Positions 23,170-35,263 are shown, counted from the first letter of the stretch. The stretch: DNA of 64,000 bases from Aldrovandia affinis (GCA_029706075.1 JAINUG010000390.1:412223-476222); one strand, 5' to 3'. The notes: generated by a model from the sequence alone, not told the origin. A program made the numbers and translations.

Positions 23170-24600
23170 TATTTACTTGTCATTCACTCTTTAATATAAA
23201 AAATAACTTAAGCTGACCTAACTACGCACCATATATAGCATGTACTGATAATGCTATTTGCTAAATGGCTACAATAGTAGTTTAATAAGATACAATGTTA
23301 GATAATAACTATAATGGCAGATCATGACTATGGAGTCATATTGATAGATCATGAGTGTGTCATGAGTGTGAACTACCCTTGACTTTCCTTCCACAGAGAA
23401 CATCAACATTTTGGCATGAAAAATCATGTTTTAATACTTAAGCCCCTATGAATAATAGTGTAAAAGTAAAACTGCAAATATCCAACCATTTATCAGAAAA
23501 ATTATACCCACCTTGAAAACTATGGCTTATCAAAACTCACTCAGTCCACTGGAATAACAGTTCAGTTACTGCTGAATGGAGAAGCACAAAATATCTTAAG
23601 ATGGTGGACAGTCTACTGATAGATAACACAATTGGAAAACACATCTAGAAAACACAATTCCTAAAATTGGTCTGCATACCAAATTACTGATATTAAACTG
23701 ATGCCAAGTTACAACTAAACCTTCACCAATTTATTTCACACAAACTAAGCAAGCACCATTCCAAGGCAACGCTACCCGTATTTTCCTACATTCGTTCAAG
23801 TCGACCCTGTGTTTCTTCATCTTGCCATCTCCAGATAAAGTTGTCTTTATGTGTGTGATCAAGGTATGCAATCTTGACAAATGTCAGCAGAAAGACTGCA
23901 TGATAAAGTGCGTCTGGTAATGTAATTTTGTTTTTGTAGTTCTACACTAAATATAAACGAATAACATACAGTATGCTTCGTTGGTGAGTGAGAAAAGTAT
24001 GTTTTATTAGCTGTGCGTGAGTTCTGATTCCTGTTGACAGTATCCTATGGGAAGGCGACAGCAAGTGACACCAAGGGGCATTCCTTTGTTGTCATTTCCT
24101 GTGGGTCATGTTTCATTTCTTTTCGAAAAAGCATTTGTGGTTGTGTTTTGACGAAAAACGTTAAGCACACAAAATGACATTCAATGAAATTACAATTCAA
24201 ACATATCATTTTTCTTTTGGAATGTGCAGTCCCTACGACGTCAAGCAAAATTAACAGATTTTATAGTGAGTGCTCTATTGTTTTTAAATTGTTTAAAAGT
24301 GAGCTCCTAATCTCATCTTGTGAAATTTGATATGAGAAACATTACCCAATACCTTATATGGGCCGTGACAAAAGAGACCGTTAACAGAAAATGGAACCTC
24401 CAATAAGATTGCAGTCACGTTAGAAAAAAAGTAGGTACAATTTAAAAAGTACAATTTAAAAACTTAAAGATTTAAGTTTCGTTTTCCTCGGTCGGGACTA
24501 GATAAACGATGCTGGCGTTGTGACTCGAAGTTGGCTCTCCTAAAGTAGGACCATTGTTTGTTTGAATTGAACACAGAGAACCGGCGTGCTTAACCAAACA
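23170..24600. other. intergenic DNA upstream of tmem26-B
   Basis: No repeat or gene recognised; any promoter of copy B would be at its right end, without a clear motif. Confidence 0.5.
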
Positions 24601-24603
24601 ATC

Positions 24604-24791
24604 ATGAATTACACATTTCCACTCGCGATTTTAATCAGAATACTTTCCATTGTTCTGTCACATGTCGGAATATGGCGAGTGACAGTCGTCGAAAATAATA
24701 ACCTTTTTTGGTTGCTGGTTCTTCTTTGTTTGCCTCTCTTCATTGAAATGATTGTGAGTATTAAGGCAAGAAAAGGCGAAGGCTACAGAAG
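24604..24791 (+). CDS. tmem26: tmem26-B exon 1
   Basis: ATG at 24604 (MNYTFPLAILIRIL...) aligns with the family start. The GTG eighteen bases upstream is not needed. It encodes GIWRVTVVENNNLFW and ends GEGYR plus AG; donor GTGAGT starts at 24792. Length (188 nt) equals copy A exon 1. Confidence 0.88.
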
Positions 24792-25037
24792 GTGAGTTGA
24801 ACATGTTGCATAACTTAACGTTTTAGAAAAACAATAGGCTACTTGCGGTGCCCACTGTACCTTTGTGACAACAGAATCTCTCTTGCCCGAGAAACTAATG
24901 AAGTCACCTCAGCCATTTGTATTTTATACGCTGAAAATTAATCAGTGTTAAAAAAAAATGTTGCGCTGTGCAATAATTTGTTGGTCGGCGTTTACAATTT
25001 TTTTGATTGCCAAGGCACATTTTTTAGAAATGATGCT

Positions 25038-26108
25038 CCATTTCCCAAAGCACAAATGCATAACTGCACTCATCTTCACAAACTGTCAAAACCAAACTCT
25101 CCACTCAAAACCATGTAATCTTACATCTAATACATCTAAAACAAACTTTGCCTTCAGACATCACACAACAGTCATCAAATACACATACACTACAAAATAG
25201 CCATTACACACTGGTGAGATCAATTCAAAACACTACCGTAAAAACCGGTTACTGCAATGAATGATGGCACTTATGGTTTTCCCCCAGAACAACCTCTTTA
25301 CATGATGAACACAATATAAAGACACAACACATGTATAAATGTGCTAAATTTTTTATTCTTCAATGTACTGTAGTAAAATAAACTGAAATTGAGTGCAAAG
25401 GTAAATGTACTGTAAAAATATGCAACTGATGCATAAAGAACGTAGAATATGGTAAAATAATTTCCATGTATTTACCAATATAAACCAGTTTGTACATAAA
25501 GAAAGAAATCAAATTTATTCTGCCTCAGCATTCCGTCTCTGGTCTGGGTCAGGCCAGAGATTCTCATCAACATCACAGGCAATATTAGCCCTAGCCAGGC
25601 AGCGGGGGAGAAAAACCCTTGCATGCCTTATCCACCCCTGGCAAGCCTCAACTGTAATATCTAAACAAGCCCACAAAAGTAGGCCATTATATAGCCTGTA
25701 CTAAGGTACATACTGCTGTAATACATAACTGTACTCAAATACTTGATACAGTATGAAAAAACATACTTGCACCATCCTCTTCCTCTACTTTCAGGTCTTT
25801 GTAGATCCATTGTTCCAAAACAAGTGAACTGACCCATGGCCCTTTTATCTATCTATCCATCCTGAGGTTCTGATTGGTGTATGAACAATTTAGACTCTTA
25901 GTGTTTCCTCCTGGGGAATTGTGTGTTAATTGGGTTCAAGTTGTGATCACTTGAGTTAATGATATTGAATGCCAGTGCTTTCTAAATGAGCACATGGTGC
26001 AGCCAGTGATATATGAAGGGATTTGTGTGTAGTTTTTCACAAAAGGTTCAACAAATCTGAATCATGTGTGAAAACAGGGGAATAGTGTTTATAGTTTTGG
26101 GAAATGGG
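25038..26108 (-). mobile_element. IS630/Tc1-superfamily element remnant
   Basis: Short inverted ends CATTTCCCAAA (25039) and TTTGGGAAATG (26096). The minus strand 25660-25514 encodes the C-terminal end of a DDE transposase (FLPRCLARANIACDVDEN, WPDPDQRR) closed by a TAA. The rest is missing or decayed. It lies in tmem26-B intron 1. Confidence 0.62.
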
Positions 26109-26397
26109 TCTGTCTTTTGGTAGATGGCGTCATGATTTGGGATGTTTAGTTACACCCAGCTATAGTGTGTAAGCGATCGAGAAAAACTGTAATCACCGCT
26201 GTCGCCTACGCCCACCTCTTTTTCCTGCTACAGTAGCCGAGCTATAGCAGTGTTGCTCAGGTATTTATTTATTTGTGATATTTATTCTGAAAGCACGAGA
26301 ACCCTCACAAGTTCTAGATGTTGTGGCTATAGACATTCCGAGACCTGACCAAAGTCATCATCACCGTATCATACTGCTGTGTGTGTTTCTGATCCAG

Positions 26398-26491
26398 CTG
26401 GTCGCCGGCTATCCTGCTGCTCCTCCTCCCCACTATACCGTCCATCTGGTTACTGGAACTGCAGCATCAAAACAAAGACGATGGCTACCAG
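26398..26491 (+). CDS. tmem26: tmem26-B exon 2
   Basis: After acceptor GATCCAG, the C completes an AGC codon, then WSPAILLLLLPTIPSIWLLE. The donor GTACAC starts at 26492. It is one codon shorter than copy A exon 2. The larger open frame over it is out of phase. Confidence 0.86.
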
Positions 26492-26879
26492 GTACACATC
26501 TTTTACAACACAAGGGAAAACTGCAGTATTGTTGGTGCAAGTTTAGCCTGTAGGCTACAAAACATTTCGGCAGGTGGTTTTATTTTATTGTGCAACCAAC
26601 TCACCAATGTAAAAAAATAGAAACATAAAAAAAGAAAGTTGTTGACTGTCTTGTGCAATCCTCATTTAATGTCATGGCGTGTACACAGTTAAATGAACTC
26701 TGATAGTACGCGCGCAATTTCACTATAGTAGCCTACACGTGATCCCAATTGGACTAATGTAAACTTTGTTAGCGTTAAATTAGCACTGATAACTTTACTG
26801 TGTACTTTTTAACATGGGTGATATGATCCTGATTGATGTGTTGTATATGCAAAAAATTAATTAATTAATCAATCAAAAC

Positions 26880-28413
26880 TAGAGATGCACCGATTGCGAT
26901 TTTCTTGGCCGATTCCGATTTCCAATTTTTGATTAGTCTGACCTGCCGATACCGATTTTGGCCGATTCCGATTTTTTTTCCTAAAAACAATAATTGACAA
27001 TTTACACAAACATTTTTGTAACTTTGCTTTAATAGAAAATTAAGATTGACAATTCTGAGGTAGGTCAGAAGCATGAGGTAGGTCTCACTAAAACACATTT
27101 CAAAATAAAAAAGTGTTCCAGGTTACTGGACAGAGCTTTTCTTTTTTTTTTTTTTTTAAATTCAATGATGAATAAAAGAGAATCCAACAACAGTGGCATG
27201 TAGCCTTTAAGTAATAAATAAAAAGAAACAAGAGTAGTTTAAATTTACTGACATGGTGACAGACCATTAGTCCGGAAATATTTTTTTAAACACTAACGTT
27301 ATATTCTGATGACAGATGACACAAGCCCTTTTTCCATTAAATAATTATATGGCTTCAACTTGATGTGCATCAGAAAGTTATTGCGACAATGCTAATGGAA
27401 AACAGGTTAGTTCGAACCTATGATGCGCTAGACTAATTTGTTTGCTAGAGGTGGATTAGAGTAGATCCCAATTCTATATAGTGCAATGGAAAACACTTGT
27501 AGCGATATAAGGGCGGATGTTTCAGTTGCGGAGCTTGTCAAAGGCATTGAAACAAGCCGCTCTTCAGCAGAATTTCGTTATTTGCGTGAGTCAGGTAGCC
27601 TAACGACTACGACTTTAACTAGCTTCAAAGCCTAGATAAAAATGTTTCAAACTAGGAGTAATTGGAAAAGAGGCGATGCTGCTGTTTCTGAGTTTGTTTG
27701 ATAGTGGAAACGCACAGCTGGCACCTTCATGCACAACACAGTTAATACACCATTTGTGGTTTAGCTAGAAATCGTTAGATGAATTTATCATTAGGTCTAA
27801 TAAGTTCGATTTGTATGAGTGAATAGCACTGTTTCATAACGTCACCATTAGCGAACATAATGATTTCAGTGCAATTCAGTGCTTCAGCAGGGCATTATTA
27901 CGTCAAGTTTACCACTATGTTCTATTAATGGAAAATGGTTCAGAGGAACCGAACTAGCGCAACGAAGTTAATTGTTAATTAACCCCGGTACCTACGGTAC
28001 TGTAGAAAACGAGTACCGTTACATTTTCAGAATTTGGGCATCGACTTGGTACCTGGGTGATGACTTTTCAAGTGTCTGATTAGGTTGGTCGTTCCAAACG
28101 TTTTCGAGGTTGTTCCTCCGCGGCTTATTTTCGATTGACATGTATGACAAACTGCAAGCTTTAAGTCGTCTTCACTGACTGTGAAAAACGCCCATACTAA
28201 GGACATATTGAGGCGTTTTCAGCGCTGCGCTCATCTGATCTGTTTGCATTGGCTCACGGGTGCGCGCACGTCACGTGAAAAAGAGGGGGGCGAGGAGCCA
28301 ACCGGCGCACAGAATCGGCTATGTGGAGTGATCGGGATCAAGTCACCGATTGAGGCCGATCAGCTGAAAATCGGCCATTTCCGGTCAGAGGCCGATCGAT
28401 CGGTGCATCTCTA
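26880..28413. mobile_element. non-autonomous hAT-like element, copy 2
   Basis: 1534 bp in tmem26-B intron 2, same orientation and almost the same sequence as 1165-2696. It is flanked by a different 8-bp duplication ATCAAAAC (26872-26879, 28414-28421), so it is an independent insertion and not part of the gene duplication. Differences are a few short indels, for example a poly-T stretch near 27142. Confidence 0.88.
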
Positions 28414-28504
28414 ATCAAAACATGTGTTTTAAGATATAAAAATCAATTTCCAGCTTTGTAAGAACCATGTTGTAATTAAATTACCTTATGAGTTAGCACT
28501 GTTA

Positions 28505-28672
28505 TTTGCTTTGTAGATACCTTTGTCCAGGGCAACTAACACTGCTTACATTTATATAGCAGAACTATATACTGGAATAGTGCCATGCACAGCAGCAGTA
28601 CCCCACAAGAGATCTGAACCCTGAACCTTCTGGTTCTCTGCCCTGTTCACTCACCACTGCAATTACTTCCAT
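28505..28672 (-). repeat. older SINE-like repeat in tmem26 intron 2
   Basis: GTAGATACCTTTGTCCAGGG and a B-box-like GATCTGAACCCTGAACC. Present in all three gene copies: copy A at about 10205-10252 plus 11249-11345, split by Tc1, and copy C at about 63866-64000. It predates the gene duplications. Confidence 0.7.
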
Positions 28673-28864
28673 TTTTTAGTGCCATTTATTGGAGAATATC
28701 AAAAATCGGAGTTCTTTGAATGAAACCATGGTAAGTGACGTACTCAAGGTAAAATGTTTTTAATATATATATATCGCTTTACAGTCATGTTATTGTTTTT
28801 CATCTTGTTTTTTTGTATTGGCAGAATCCTCACAAAATTACATCTTGAGGAAATCTATTGTTAA

Positions 28865-28957
28865 TGTGACAAATCCAACTTGTGCTATTTGATAATCTGA
28901 CAAATCCAACTTGTGCTATTTGATAATGTGACAAATCCAACTTGTGCTATTTGATAA
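28865..28957 (+). repeat. three 31-bp tandem units
   Basis: TGACAAATCCAACTTGTGCT repeated three times at 31-bp spacing, directly before the SINE at 28958. The right arm has one unit (about 63638-63668). Confidence 0.88.
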
Positions 28958-29098
28958 GTGGTTCTCTGTGGCTCAGTTGGTAGAGCACAGCGTTGGCAAC
29001 GCTTAGGTTGTGGGTTCAATCTCCACTAGGGCCACATATACTGAAAATGTATGCATTCACTTCTGTAAGTCGCTTTGGATAAAAGCTTCTGCTAAATG
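28958..29098 (+). mobile_element. tRNA-derived SINE (family 1)
   Basis: A-box TGGCTCAGTTGGTAGAGCA, B-box GGGTTCAATC, then CGCTTTGGATAAAAGC and CTGCTAAATG. Partner of 63493-63633. Confidence 0.85.
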
Positions 29099-29283
29099 CC
29101 ATATGTATGTTTGTGTGTGCGTGTGTGTGTGTGTTTTTTACAGGTGTTTGTGTGTGTATATTTGGCTGTGTGCCTTAGACACAGATGGGAGGGGGGTGAT
29201 GGCGAATGCTTTAGCTGCACCCTGCCCCCACTGCCCCCCCCAGGTTTCCGTCTTCAGACCCACTGCACACAACAAAGCTTCAG

Positions 29284-29502
29284 TCAGTGCAGTGTTCTCA
29301 TGTGCCGATTCTCCCACACACAGGATTCCAAGTCGGATTCCAATGCCAATATTAGGGTAGATGCGTTTGCTGGGGCCGCTACACACAGGGTGAGCAGGTA
29401 AACGCATCTGCCGTGCAGTAGTGTTCGGTGCCCACTTGTGGCAAGGGGGCCAGTGTAGTCATTGCGCCACTGCTCAAATGGGCCTTTGGGCCAACGGGAC
29501 AT
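29284..29502 (-). pseudogene. possible retroviral-type integrase remnant, left-arm copy
   Basis: The minus strand reads WPKGPFEQWRNDYTGPL near 29490-29430, resembling the start of an integrase core (GPFxxWxxDYTGPL). The following residues do not hold the core pattern. Short, broken and uncertain; the same piece is at about 60095-60240. Confidence 0.3.
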
Positions 29503-29618
29503 GTTTAAATGTTATCCTCCCGTGGGGGACCCGCACACACACCACACATCTCCTACAAGCACGATGGCTTTCCTGTGCGGGTGGCAACAATACGGTGGCA
29601 TCAGGTGTGTGTGGGGCC

Positions 29619-29825
29619 TTAATGTCCCTGGTCCCTGAAATACATCACACAGAGAGAGATTGTTAAGAGCCCCAAAACAAGGGCACCCAACTCTTTACGC
29701 TCCCTCATCTCATCATTACTCTCATATAGGCTCAGTTCTCTATCGCACCTCCCTTGGGCGTGGCTGGCTCGTGTCTCTGAAATATGGAAACCTGGGTGGT
29801 TTTTCGCAGCGTGTTGTGGTTTCAT
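29619..29825 (-). CDS. unrecognised 68-residue frame, left-arm copy
   Basis: I do not recognise it. A hydrophilic first half (MKPQHAAKNHPGFHISET..., rich in charged residues, ESNDEMRERKE) is followed by a single hydrophobic helix LGALVLGLLTISLCVMYF near the C-terminus. It is antisense to tmem26-B, in intron 2. The right arm holds the same frame with about 3-4 residue changes and no break. It could be a small membrane protein, a leftover of a retroviral-type element (see 29284-29502) or a chance frame kept by recent duplication. Confidence 0.3.
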   Translation of the reverse strand: MKPQHAAKNHPGFHISETRASHAQGRCDRELSLYESNDEMRERKELGALVLGLLTISLCVMYFRDQGH

Positions 29826-30401
29826 TTCTGTAACGATTCCTGCTGCCGCCGCTGCTGTAGTTTCGTTTCTGCCTCGGCAGCTGCTCTGTTTACCAGAGCT
29901 ATTCTCGCCTCGTCCGCCCGTCTGTTCCCTTCTGCTATAGCACTGCGTCAGCGTCTTCTGTGTGTGCTCTTACTTTAACAGAAGCAGCTTGTTTTCGGTA
30001 GCTTAAGAGCAGTGATTCGTTTTATAACTATGGCATAACTATGCGATGACACTTTGCTGCTTTTTAATATTCACTTGCTGCCGACTGCTGCAGTATGGAC
30101 CTGGTAACTGAGCCGAAGATAGAAACGAAGAAATCTCATCTACCCTGCCCCCCAAGAAGTTCTGTCTTCTGTAGCTAAGCTCCTCCCCCTTCAAAACCCC
30201 ACAGTACAGCAGATAAGGCAGTAATTGGACAATTGTCCTTGAACATCTTGTTCTGTACTTTTCCAGTTCTGGCTCATGCACAGTTTGGAAGCATTCATAT
30301 TTTAGCCACTTAACAGATCTTGTAAACGAGCCGCATTTTATACGCGTCTATCTAATTGTATGTTTGTATAGCACCATTTATGGTATACCATTTATCCACA
30401 A

Positions 30402-30595
30402 TGGATATTTTCCGAAAGGAATACAAAAAAGCTAATGAAAAACTGCAACAGCTAATTTAGGGAAAAAACTGGAAGATGATTCCCCAACCAACCCCTCAAA
30501 ACGCAGTCAAGCTGAGATGAACCGCCTGAAGAATAGTGCAATAGAGGAAATAGCTCCATATACACAAACACAGTGGAAAACAAGATGGTGTGGGG
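30402..30595 (+). pseudogene. coding-like relic of unknown origin, left-arm copy
   Basis: ATG at 30402 gives MDIFRKEYKKANEKLQQLI, then a stop. After a one-base shift, KLEDDSPTNPSKRSQAEMNR continues with LKNSAIEEIAPYTQTQ. This looks like a decayed coiled-coil exon or processed copy, kept in both arms (right arm about 59240-59050). I could not assign the parent gene. Confidence 0.4.
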
Positions 30596-30686
30596 TGGCT
30601 CATGTCCCATGATGGTCAGCTCTACATGTTAGTTGTGAGAATGATTCTTATGAAGGTCATGAATAAGAAGTAATAATAATATATGA

Positions 30687-30824
30687 CATTTAGCAGATGC
30701 TTTTATCCAAAACAGTAGTGAGTGCATACATTTTTCAGTATGTGTGGTCCCAATGGGAATCGAACCCACAACCTAAGCGTTGTCAACGCCACCCTCTACC
30801 TACTGAGCAGAACACAGAACCACA
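30687..30824 (-). mobile_element. tRNA-derived SINE (family 1)
   Basis: Reverse copy with B-box complement GAATCGAACCC. Same insertion as 58814-58950 in the right arm. Confidence 0.82.
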
Positions 30825-31018
30825 GTTCAAGTCTGTTCAAATATCTGATGGGAGGGCATAAAAGAGCGGTGACTTTTCGTAATTTTAATGTAAACGCCAA
30901 CCATCATCCGAAAGCACAGTGTTTGATGAGAGTGTAAATGAAATATGCAAATACAATACATGACTTATTGTCTTAAATCTCATCTGATGACTGTCCATTT
31001 TCTCCTCTGTCTCTAAAG

Positions 31019-31226
31019 AGCGTTGATGCATATCTGTCTTCATTGTGCACGGAAGACTGGATTCTTGGCTGCACCTAGCCCTCCTCGTCCTGGTGATTGG
31101 GGCGAAGTGGGTGCTGTCACTAGGGTGTGGTGTCACCAGGGAAGAACTCGCACAGCTTGTGCTCACTGTGGTTCACCCGGCTGGGGACATATTGGTGTTC
31201 ACAAATGAGACGATCTTAGACCTCAA
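31019..31226 (+). CDS. tmem26: tmem26-B exon 3, frameshifted
   Basis: The acceptor is CTCTAAAG and the donor GTGAGT at 31227. It encodes SVDAYLSSLCTEDWILG, then loses frame because of the missing G near 31067. Downstream of that, the correct reading (ALLVLVIGAKWVLSL...) resumes in the next frame to the donor. It is 208 nt against 209 nt in copy C. Confidence 0.85.
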
Positions 31227-31808
31227 GTGAGTTTCCTGGTCAGAAAGGATTATATATATTTTACCTTCATGTAACCAGGTAGATCAGCAGAGAGGTTAGT
31301 CCTCACCTATCAGTGTTTGGCTATGCAACATCAACCTTGCAACATCACTTTATTTAAACTGTCCACTAACAGTATTATCATTATTTGTAGTATTAGCAAT
31401 AGCAGTTTTAATATTCTTGTTACGGTCATTATCATGGAATTGGACAGCTGACTTGATTCATAGGGTTAGTGAAAATAAACATTATACCAAAGCAACAATG
31501 AGACACATAGAAAACCAACACACACAGGCCTAATTCCATCACAAAAAAGCACAATTCAAAATGAAAGAGCTGAAGGACCTTCACTCAGTCACGCTTATTA
31601 TGGGCTGCCACAGATCAGTTCCCTCGGCCTGTCTGTCTGGGGCTCTTGATCAATATAATGCTTAACCACAGGTGCTTTCAGTTGATGTTTCAAGCCCTCA
31701 GGGTCAATTTGTTTGAACAAGAACACTTGAGAGAAATGGTACAGGTGGAGGACAAGGCAGCTGCAATGGCCTTGACTAACCTCTTCCTCCTGGCTATGCT
31801 TTTAACAG

Positions 31809-31888
31809 TGAGAAAAGCCATGGGCTTGTGTATGCAATTCTAGCAGTTTGGACATGCAGCATGCTACAATTTCCTATCAATCTGTCAG
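31809..31888 (+). CDS. tmem26: tmem26-B exon 4
   Basis: 80 nt after TTTTAACAG encode [20 protein letters not shown]; donor GTAAGA. The second Trp of the WTW motif, kept in copies A and C, is Cys here. Confidence 0.86.
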
Positions 31889-32277
31889 GTAAGACTTCAT
31901 TTATTTATCAAAATCTTTTTTTTATTTTTATCACAGTTATGCTTACTAACCCCATGTACTGTACAGGCAGTACCCTCCAAAATTACTGTTTATTTTATAC
32001 AGCCTTCTTTGCTCATATTTATAAAGGGTGTGAATAATTTTCACACAGGTACTGTATTACCTGTATATGAATATTGACACTGTCAGGAAGTTTGGTTTGG
32101 TCAGCATCCCAGGCTGGAACTATCCTCTTTTTTTTAAACAATAGTAATATAATATATAAATACATAAATTCTTCATTTAAAAGTTTGAACCTTTGAAAAG
32201 TAAGCAAACAAGAGTGGTGCTTATGAACAAGCTGGTCGATCATTAAACTGGAAACTCCTGGAGTATTATTATAGCAG

Positions 32278-32279
<2 letters not shown>

Positions 32280-32331
<52 letters not shown>
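32280..32331. repeat. (TA)n microsatellite
   Basis: About 25 TA units in tmem26-B intron 4. The right-arm counterpart near 57345-57360 is much shorter. Confidence 0.9.
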
Positions 32332-32333
<2 letters not shown>

Positions 32334-32501
32334 TATACTGTCATACATGTCCTTGAGAGAAAGATCCTCAATGAAGCAAAAGAAAATCACATTTCACAAC
32401 ATTTCAGATGATTAATGGGGTTCTATCAATCATAGAGAAAAATGTATACCGATAATGACAATGATGATGTTCATTTCTTTTTTAAGAAATAGTAGTTATT
32501 G

Positions 32502-34113
32502 CAGTGGTGGGCCGTCAGGGCCTGCAAGGCCTCTCTGCTGGCCTAAAAAGATCTGAATCACAGACTGATGTTAATTATATTTTGTCCATGAATACTTATT
32601 AAATAATTCCAAATGGTCTGTCCGCTTCCTTTCATAGTTTTTCCTCTTTCCCCTGGTTGCGCTACTTCCAGACGTGTATTTTCATATTAAAGCATTTAAC
32701 CAATCACATTTCAGCCATCATTTGTTGCCAGGGTCAAAGAAATCTGCCTGAGGCCTTCACAATCAGTTCTGCAGGCCCTGTAGCATAAAAAATAAGTGTT
32801 GATCAAACTGTTGCTTCAACCAATCAGATTTTGAGTTGGGACACGAAGGCCTTCTAGAAGGCCAAGGTAACGTCAGCGTATTCACACTTTTTGATTGGAT
32901 AGTCAGAGAGTGTCTGACTATGATGTAATGTGATTGGTTAAATGCTTTAATATGAAAATACACGCCTGGAAGCAGCGCAACCAGGGGAAAAGCTATGAAA
33001 GGAAGCGGACAGACCATTTGCAATTATTTAATAAGTATTCATGGACAAAATATAATTAACATCAGTCTGTGATTCAGACATTTGAGCGGACATTTTCAGC
33101 CCTAAAGCGAATTCAAACTTATGCCAGAAATACGACAGGGCAGGCTCGACTTTCAGCATTAGCTTCGATGGCGATAGAAAAGGACTCTTGATGGAACTGA
33201 AACACACGGATAATCTGTACGACAGAGTAATTGAACTCTTTTTGAGGAAAGAAAGGAGGATGGATTTTGTGTACAAATAATAAGGATTTTTGGTGAGTAA
33301 AATGTTGCTATTTTCCTAAATAATATTACAATTTTATGAGGTTATTGATGCTTTTTTATGTGTGTCGCAGCTGTAGCACCCCGGGTTTGTTTCTTCAGTA
33401 AAGGCATTTATTCTGGATACACGAGTTATCTATCTGCGATGCAACGGCTATTTATACTGCATTTCTGCATAATAAGTGTTATGTTTTGAGTGTCTGTTCG
33501 GTTTGTTTTTGCACTTTGTTTATTTATCTTTCTTCAGTCATGTTTCATTCTCGTTCTGTTCCCCGTCTGTCATTGTTCCTGTTCGAGTTCCTCTCCTTGT
33601 CTTGTCATGCACATCGGGAAATTCTATGTTTTGTTTTTTTATGGAGGAGGAGGAACGCATAAAGAAATCTGCGTGCGAATAAAGCGGAACGTGAGAAGCG
33701 TACAGAGATAGGACAACGAGAGAGAATGACAGCGATAGTTGGAAGCGTGAGAAAATTTGTGATTAGTAGTGTTAGTAACTTAATCTAAATCCCTAATGTT
33801 AGTAGATTAGTTGGTTAGTACTATATACATCTAACTAATATATACAAAGTGTAATTAGAAAGTAAGAAGGAAGTAAAACGAGATTAGAAACGAAGACGGA
33901 AAAACCGAAACATAGAATTTCCCGAAGTGCATGACAGAACGATAATGAAACATGACTGAAGAAAGATAAATAAACTAAGTGCAAAAACAAACCGAACAGA
34001 CACTCAAAACATAACAATAAGATGTTTTTTATAGCCATAAAATAGTTATTGAGTTATTGATTCAGACGGAGCACTACTGAAGGCCTAGGTGTGAAATGCA
34101 CGTCCCGCCACTG
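32502..34113 (+). mobile_element. hAT element remnant
   Basis: Ends CAGTGGTGGGCCGTCAGG / CACGTCCCGCCACTG with 8-bp duplication AGTTATTG (32494-32501, 34114-34121). It contains an inverted repeat (about 32570-32710 against 32936-33080). A transposase C-terminus at 33085-33279 (FSALKRIQTYARNTTGQARL, then one frameshift, then FLRKERRMDFVYK) resembles hAT/ZMYM-type dimerisation ends. It lies in tmem26-B intron 4. Confidence 0.85.
33477..34016. mobile_element. foldback element nested in the hAT
   Basis: 540 bp with ends TGTTATGTTTTGAGTGTCTG and its complement, 5-bp duplication ATAAG (33472-33476, 34017-34021) and long inverted arms (about 33477-33635 and 33900-34016). Its TG...CA ends and 5-bp duplication could also suit an LTR-type insertion that later folded. 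Confidence 0.72.
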
Positions 34114-34925
34114 AGTTATTGCATGTTTGAAAGGCATGGTTGATATTTTCCAATCACTGTGAATACTATAGATGTGGGTAGTTCATCTAGGAATGTAACA
34201 CAACACATAAATTCTGTGATTATGTAACTGAAGCATCCATAAAAATGAAACATTCTGCAATATATTACATCTTACTAACTGGCATTTCTTCAATTTTTGC
34301 TTCTTGCTATATTTTTGGCTTTGTGCTTCTTTAAGAAAAACACTGAGTACAATATAATCTGTGGCCAATCGGTGGCACATAAATATGCTAACGATTTGAA
34401 TACAGAAAAAAGGATCCTATCGATATTAAACGGTAGTCAAATTATTTGATCTGACACAGGGGCAATCTCTTTATTTCATTAAGCGATATGATCAATTTAA
34501 AGCAAAATGTAAATGGACATCTTCACTTGGAGTCATAAATGCTCTTGTCTATTCAGTGCAAGTCTTTGCACTAGAAGAATCACAGATGCTCCTTGCAGTG
34601 AGAAAATTAAAAACCATCATGTCTGTGGACTGAGAGAGTTATACCTGCATATTTCACTGGGGGCATATTCATTTGAAAAATGTAAATAAATTGCAGATTA
34701 TGGATGCAATTCAGTACATTCAGTTCAGTAAGAATCTTGTATGCTACGTTCCTGCGTAGTGTATTCTTGAATATGAATTGAATAGCATTTTTAAATAACT
34801 GTCTTGTGTGTTCATTCTCAAAATAGTATTATGGTGTTATTTGACATTATGTCATTAGGAGTTACTTTTTCATGCAAGTTGAATATGAATCATATTTTAA
34901 ATAGGATAAAAAGAGTGAGACATTA

Positions 34926-35263
34926 GCCTCCCGGGTGGTCTAGTGGTTACAACGTTCAACGCTGACCACTGCGGTCGGGGTTTGATTCCACTGGCCGCAC
35001 CAGAGTCGGTTGTGCCGGGAGTGCCACCGGGGTGGCGATTGGCACACAGGAGTGGCTCTGTAGTACCGGAGTTACAGTCGACGGCTTGGCAAGTGCCGTC
35101 TCGGAGGAGACGATACTTCACCTTTATCACTGCCAGTCTCAGGGCTACGGCAGCAAACTCACAATATGAGGGGGGATTGACATGAAAAATAGAGGATGTA
35201 ATTGCCTACTAAATTTGGAGAAAATGGGATAAAATCTGAAACAAAATTTGTCATAAAAATGTC
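34926..35263 (+). mobile_element. tRNA-derived SINE (family 2), left-arm copy
   Basis: 18-bp duplication AAAAAGAGTGAGACATTA at 34908-34925 and 35264-35281; start GCCTCCCGGGTGGTCTAGTG. Just before tmem26-B exon 5; shared with the right arm. Confidence 0.87.

Noticed and set aside
24958-25200. 80-residue frame in tmem26-B intron 1
   Set aside because: Low-complexity, no motif, overlaps the end of the IS630-like remnant.
28958-29060. Genuine tRNA gene
   Set aside because: A and B boxes are present, but the sequence belongs to a dispersed family with a shared non-tRNA tail and no clean cloverleaf or 3' terminator; it is a SINE.
29010-29407. Cys-rich frames in both strands near the SINE
   Set aside because: They cross a GT-rich run and a SINE, with no recognisable domain.
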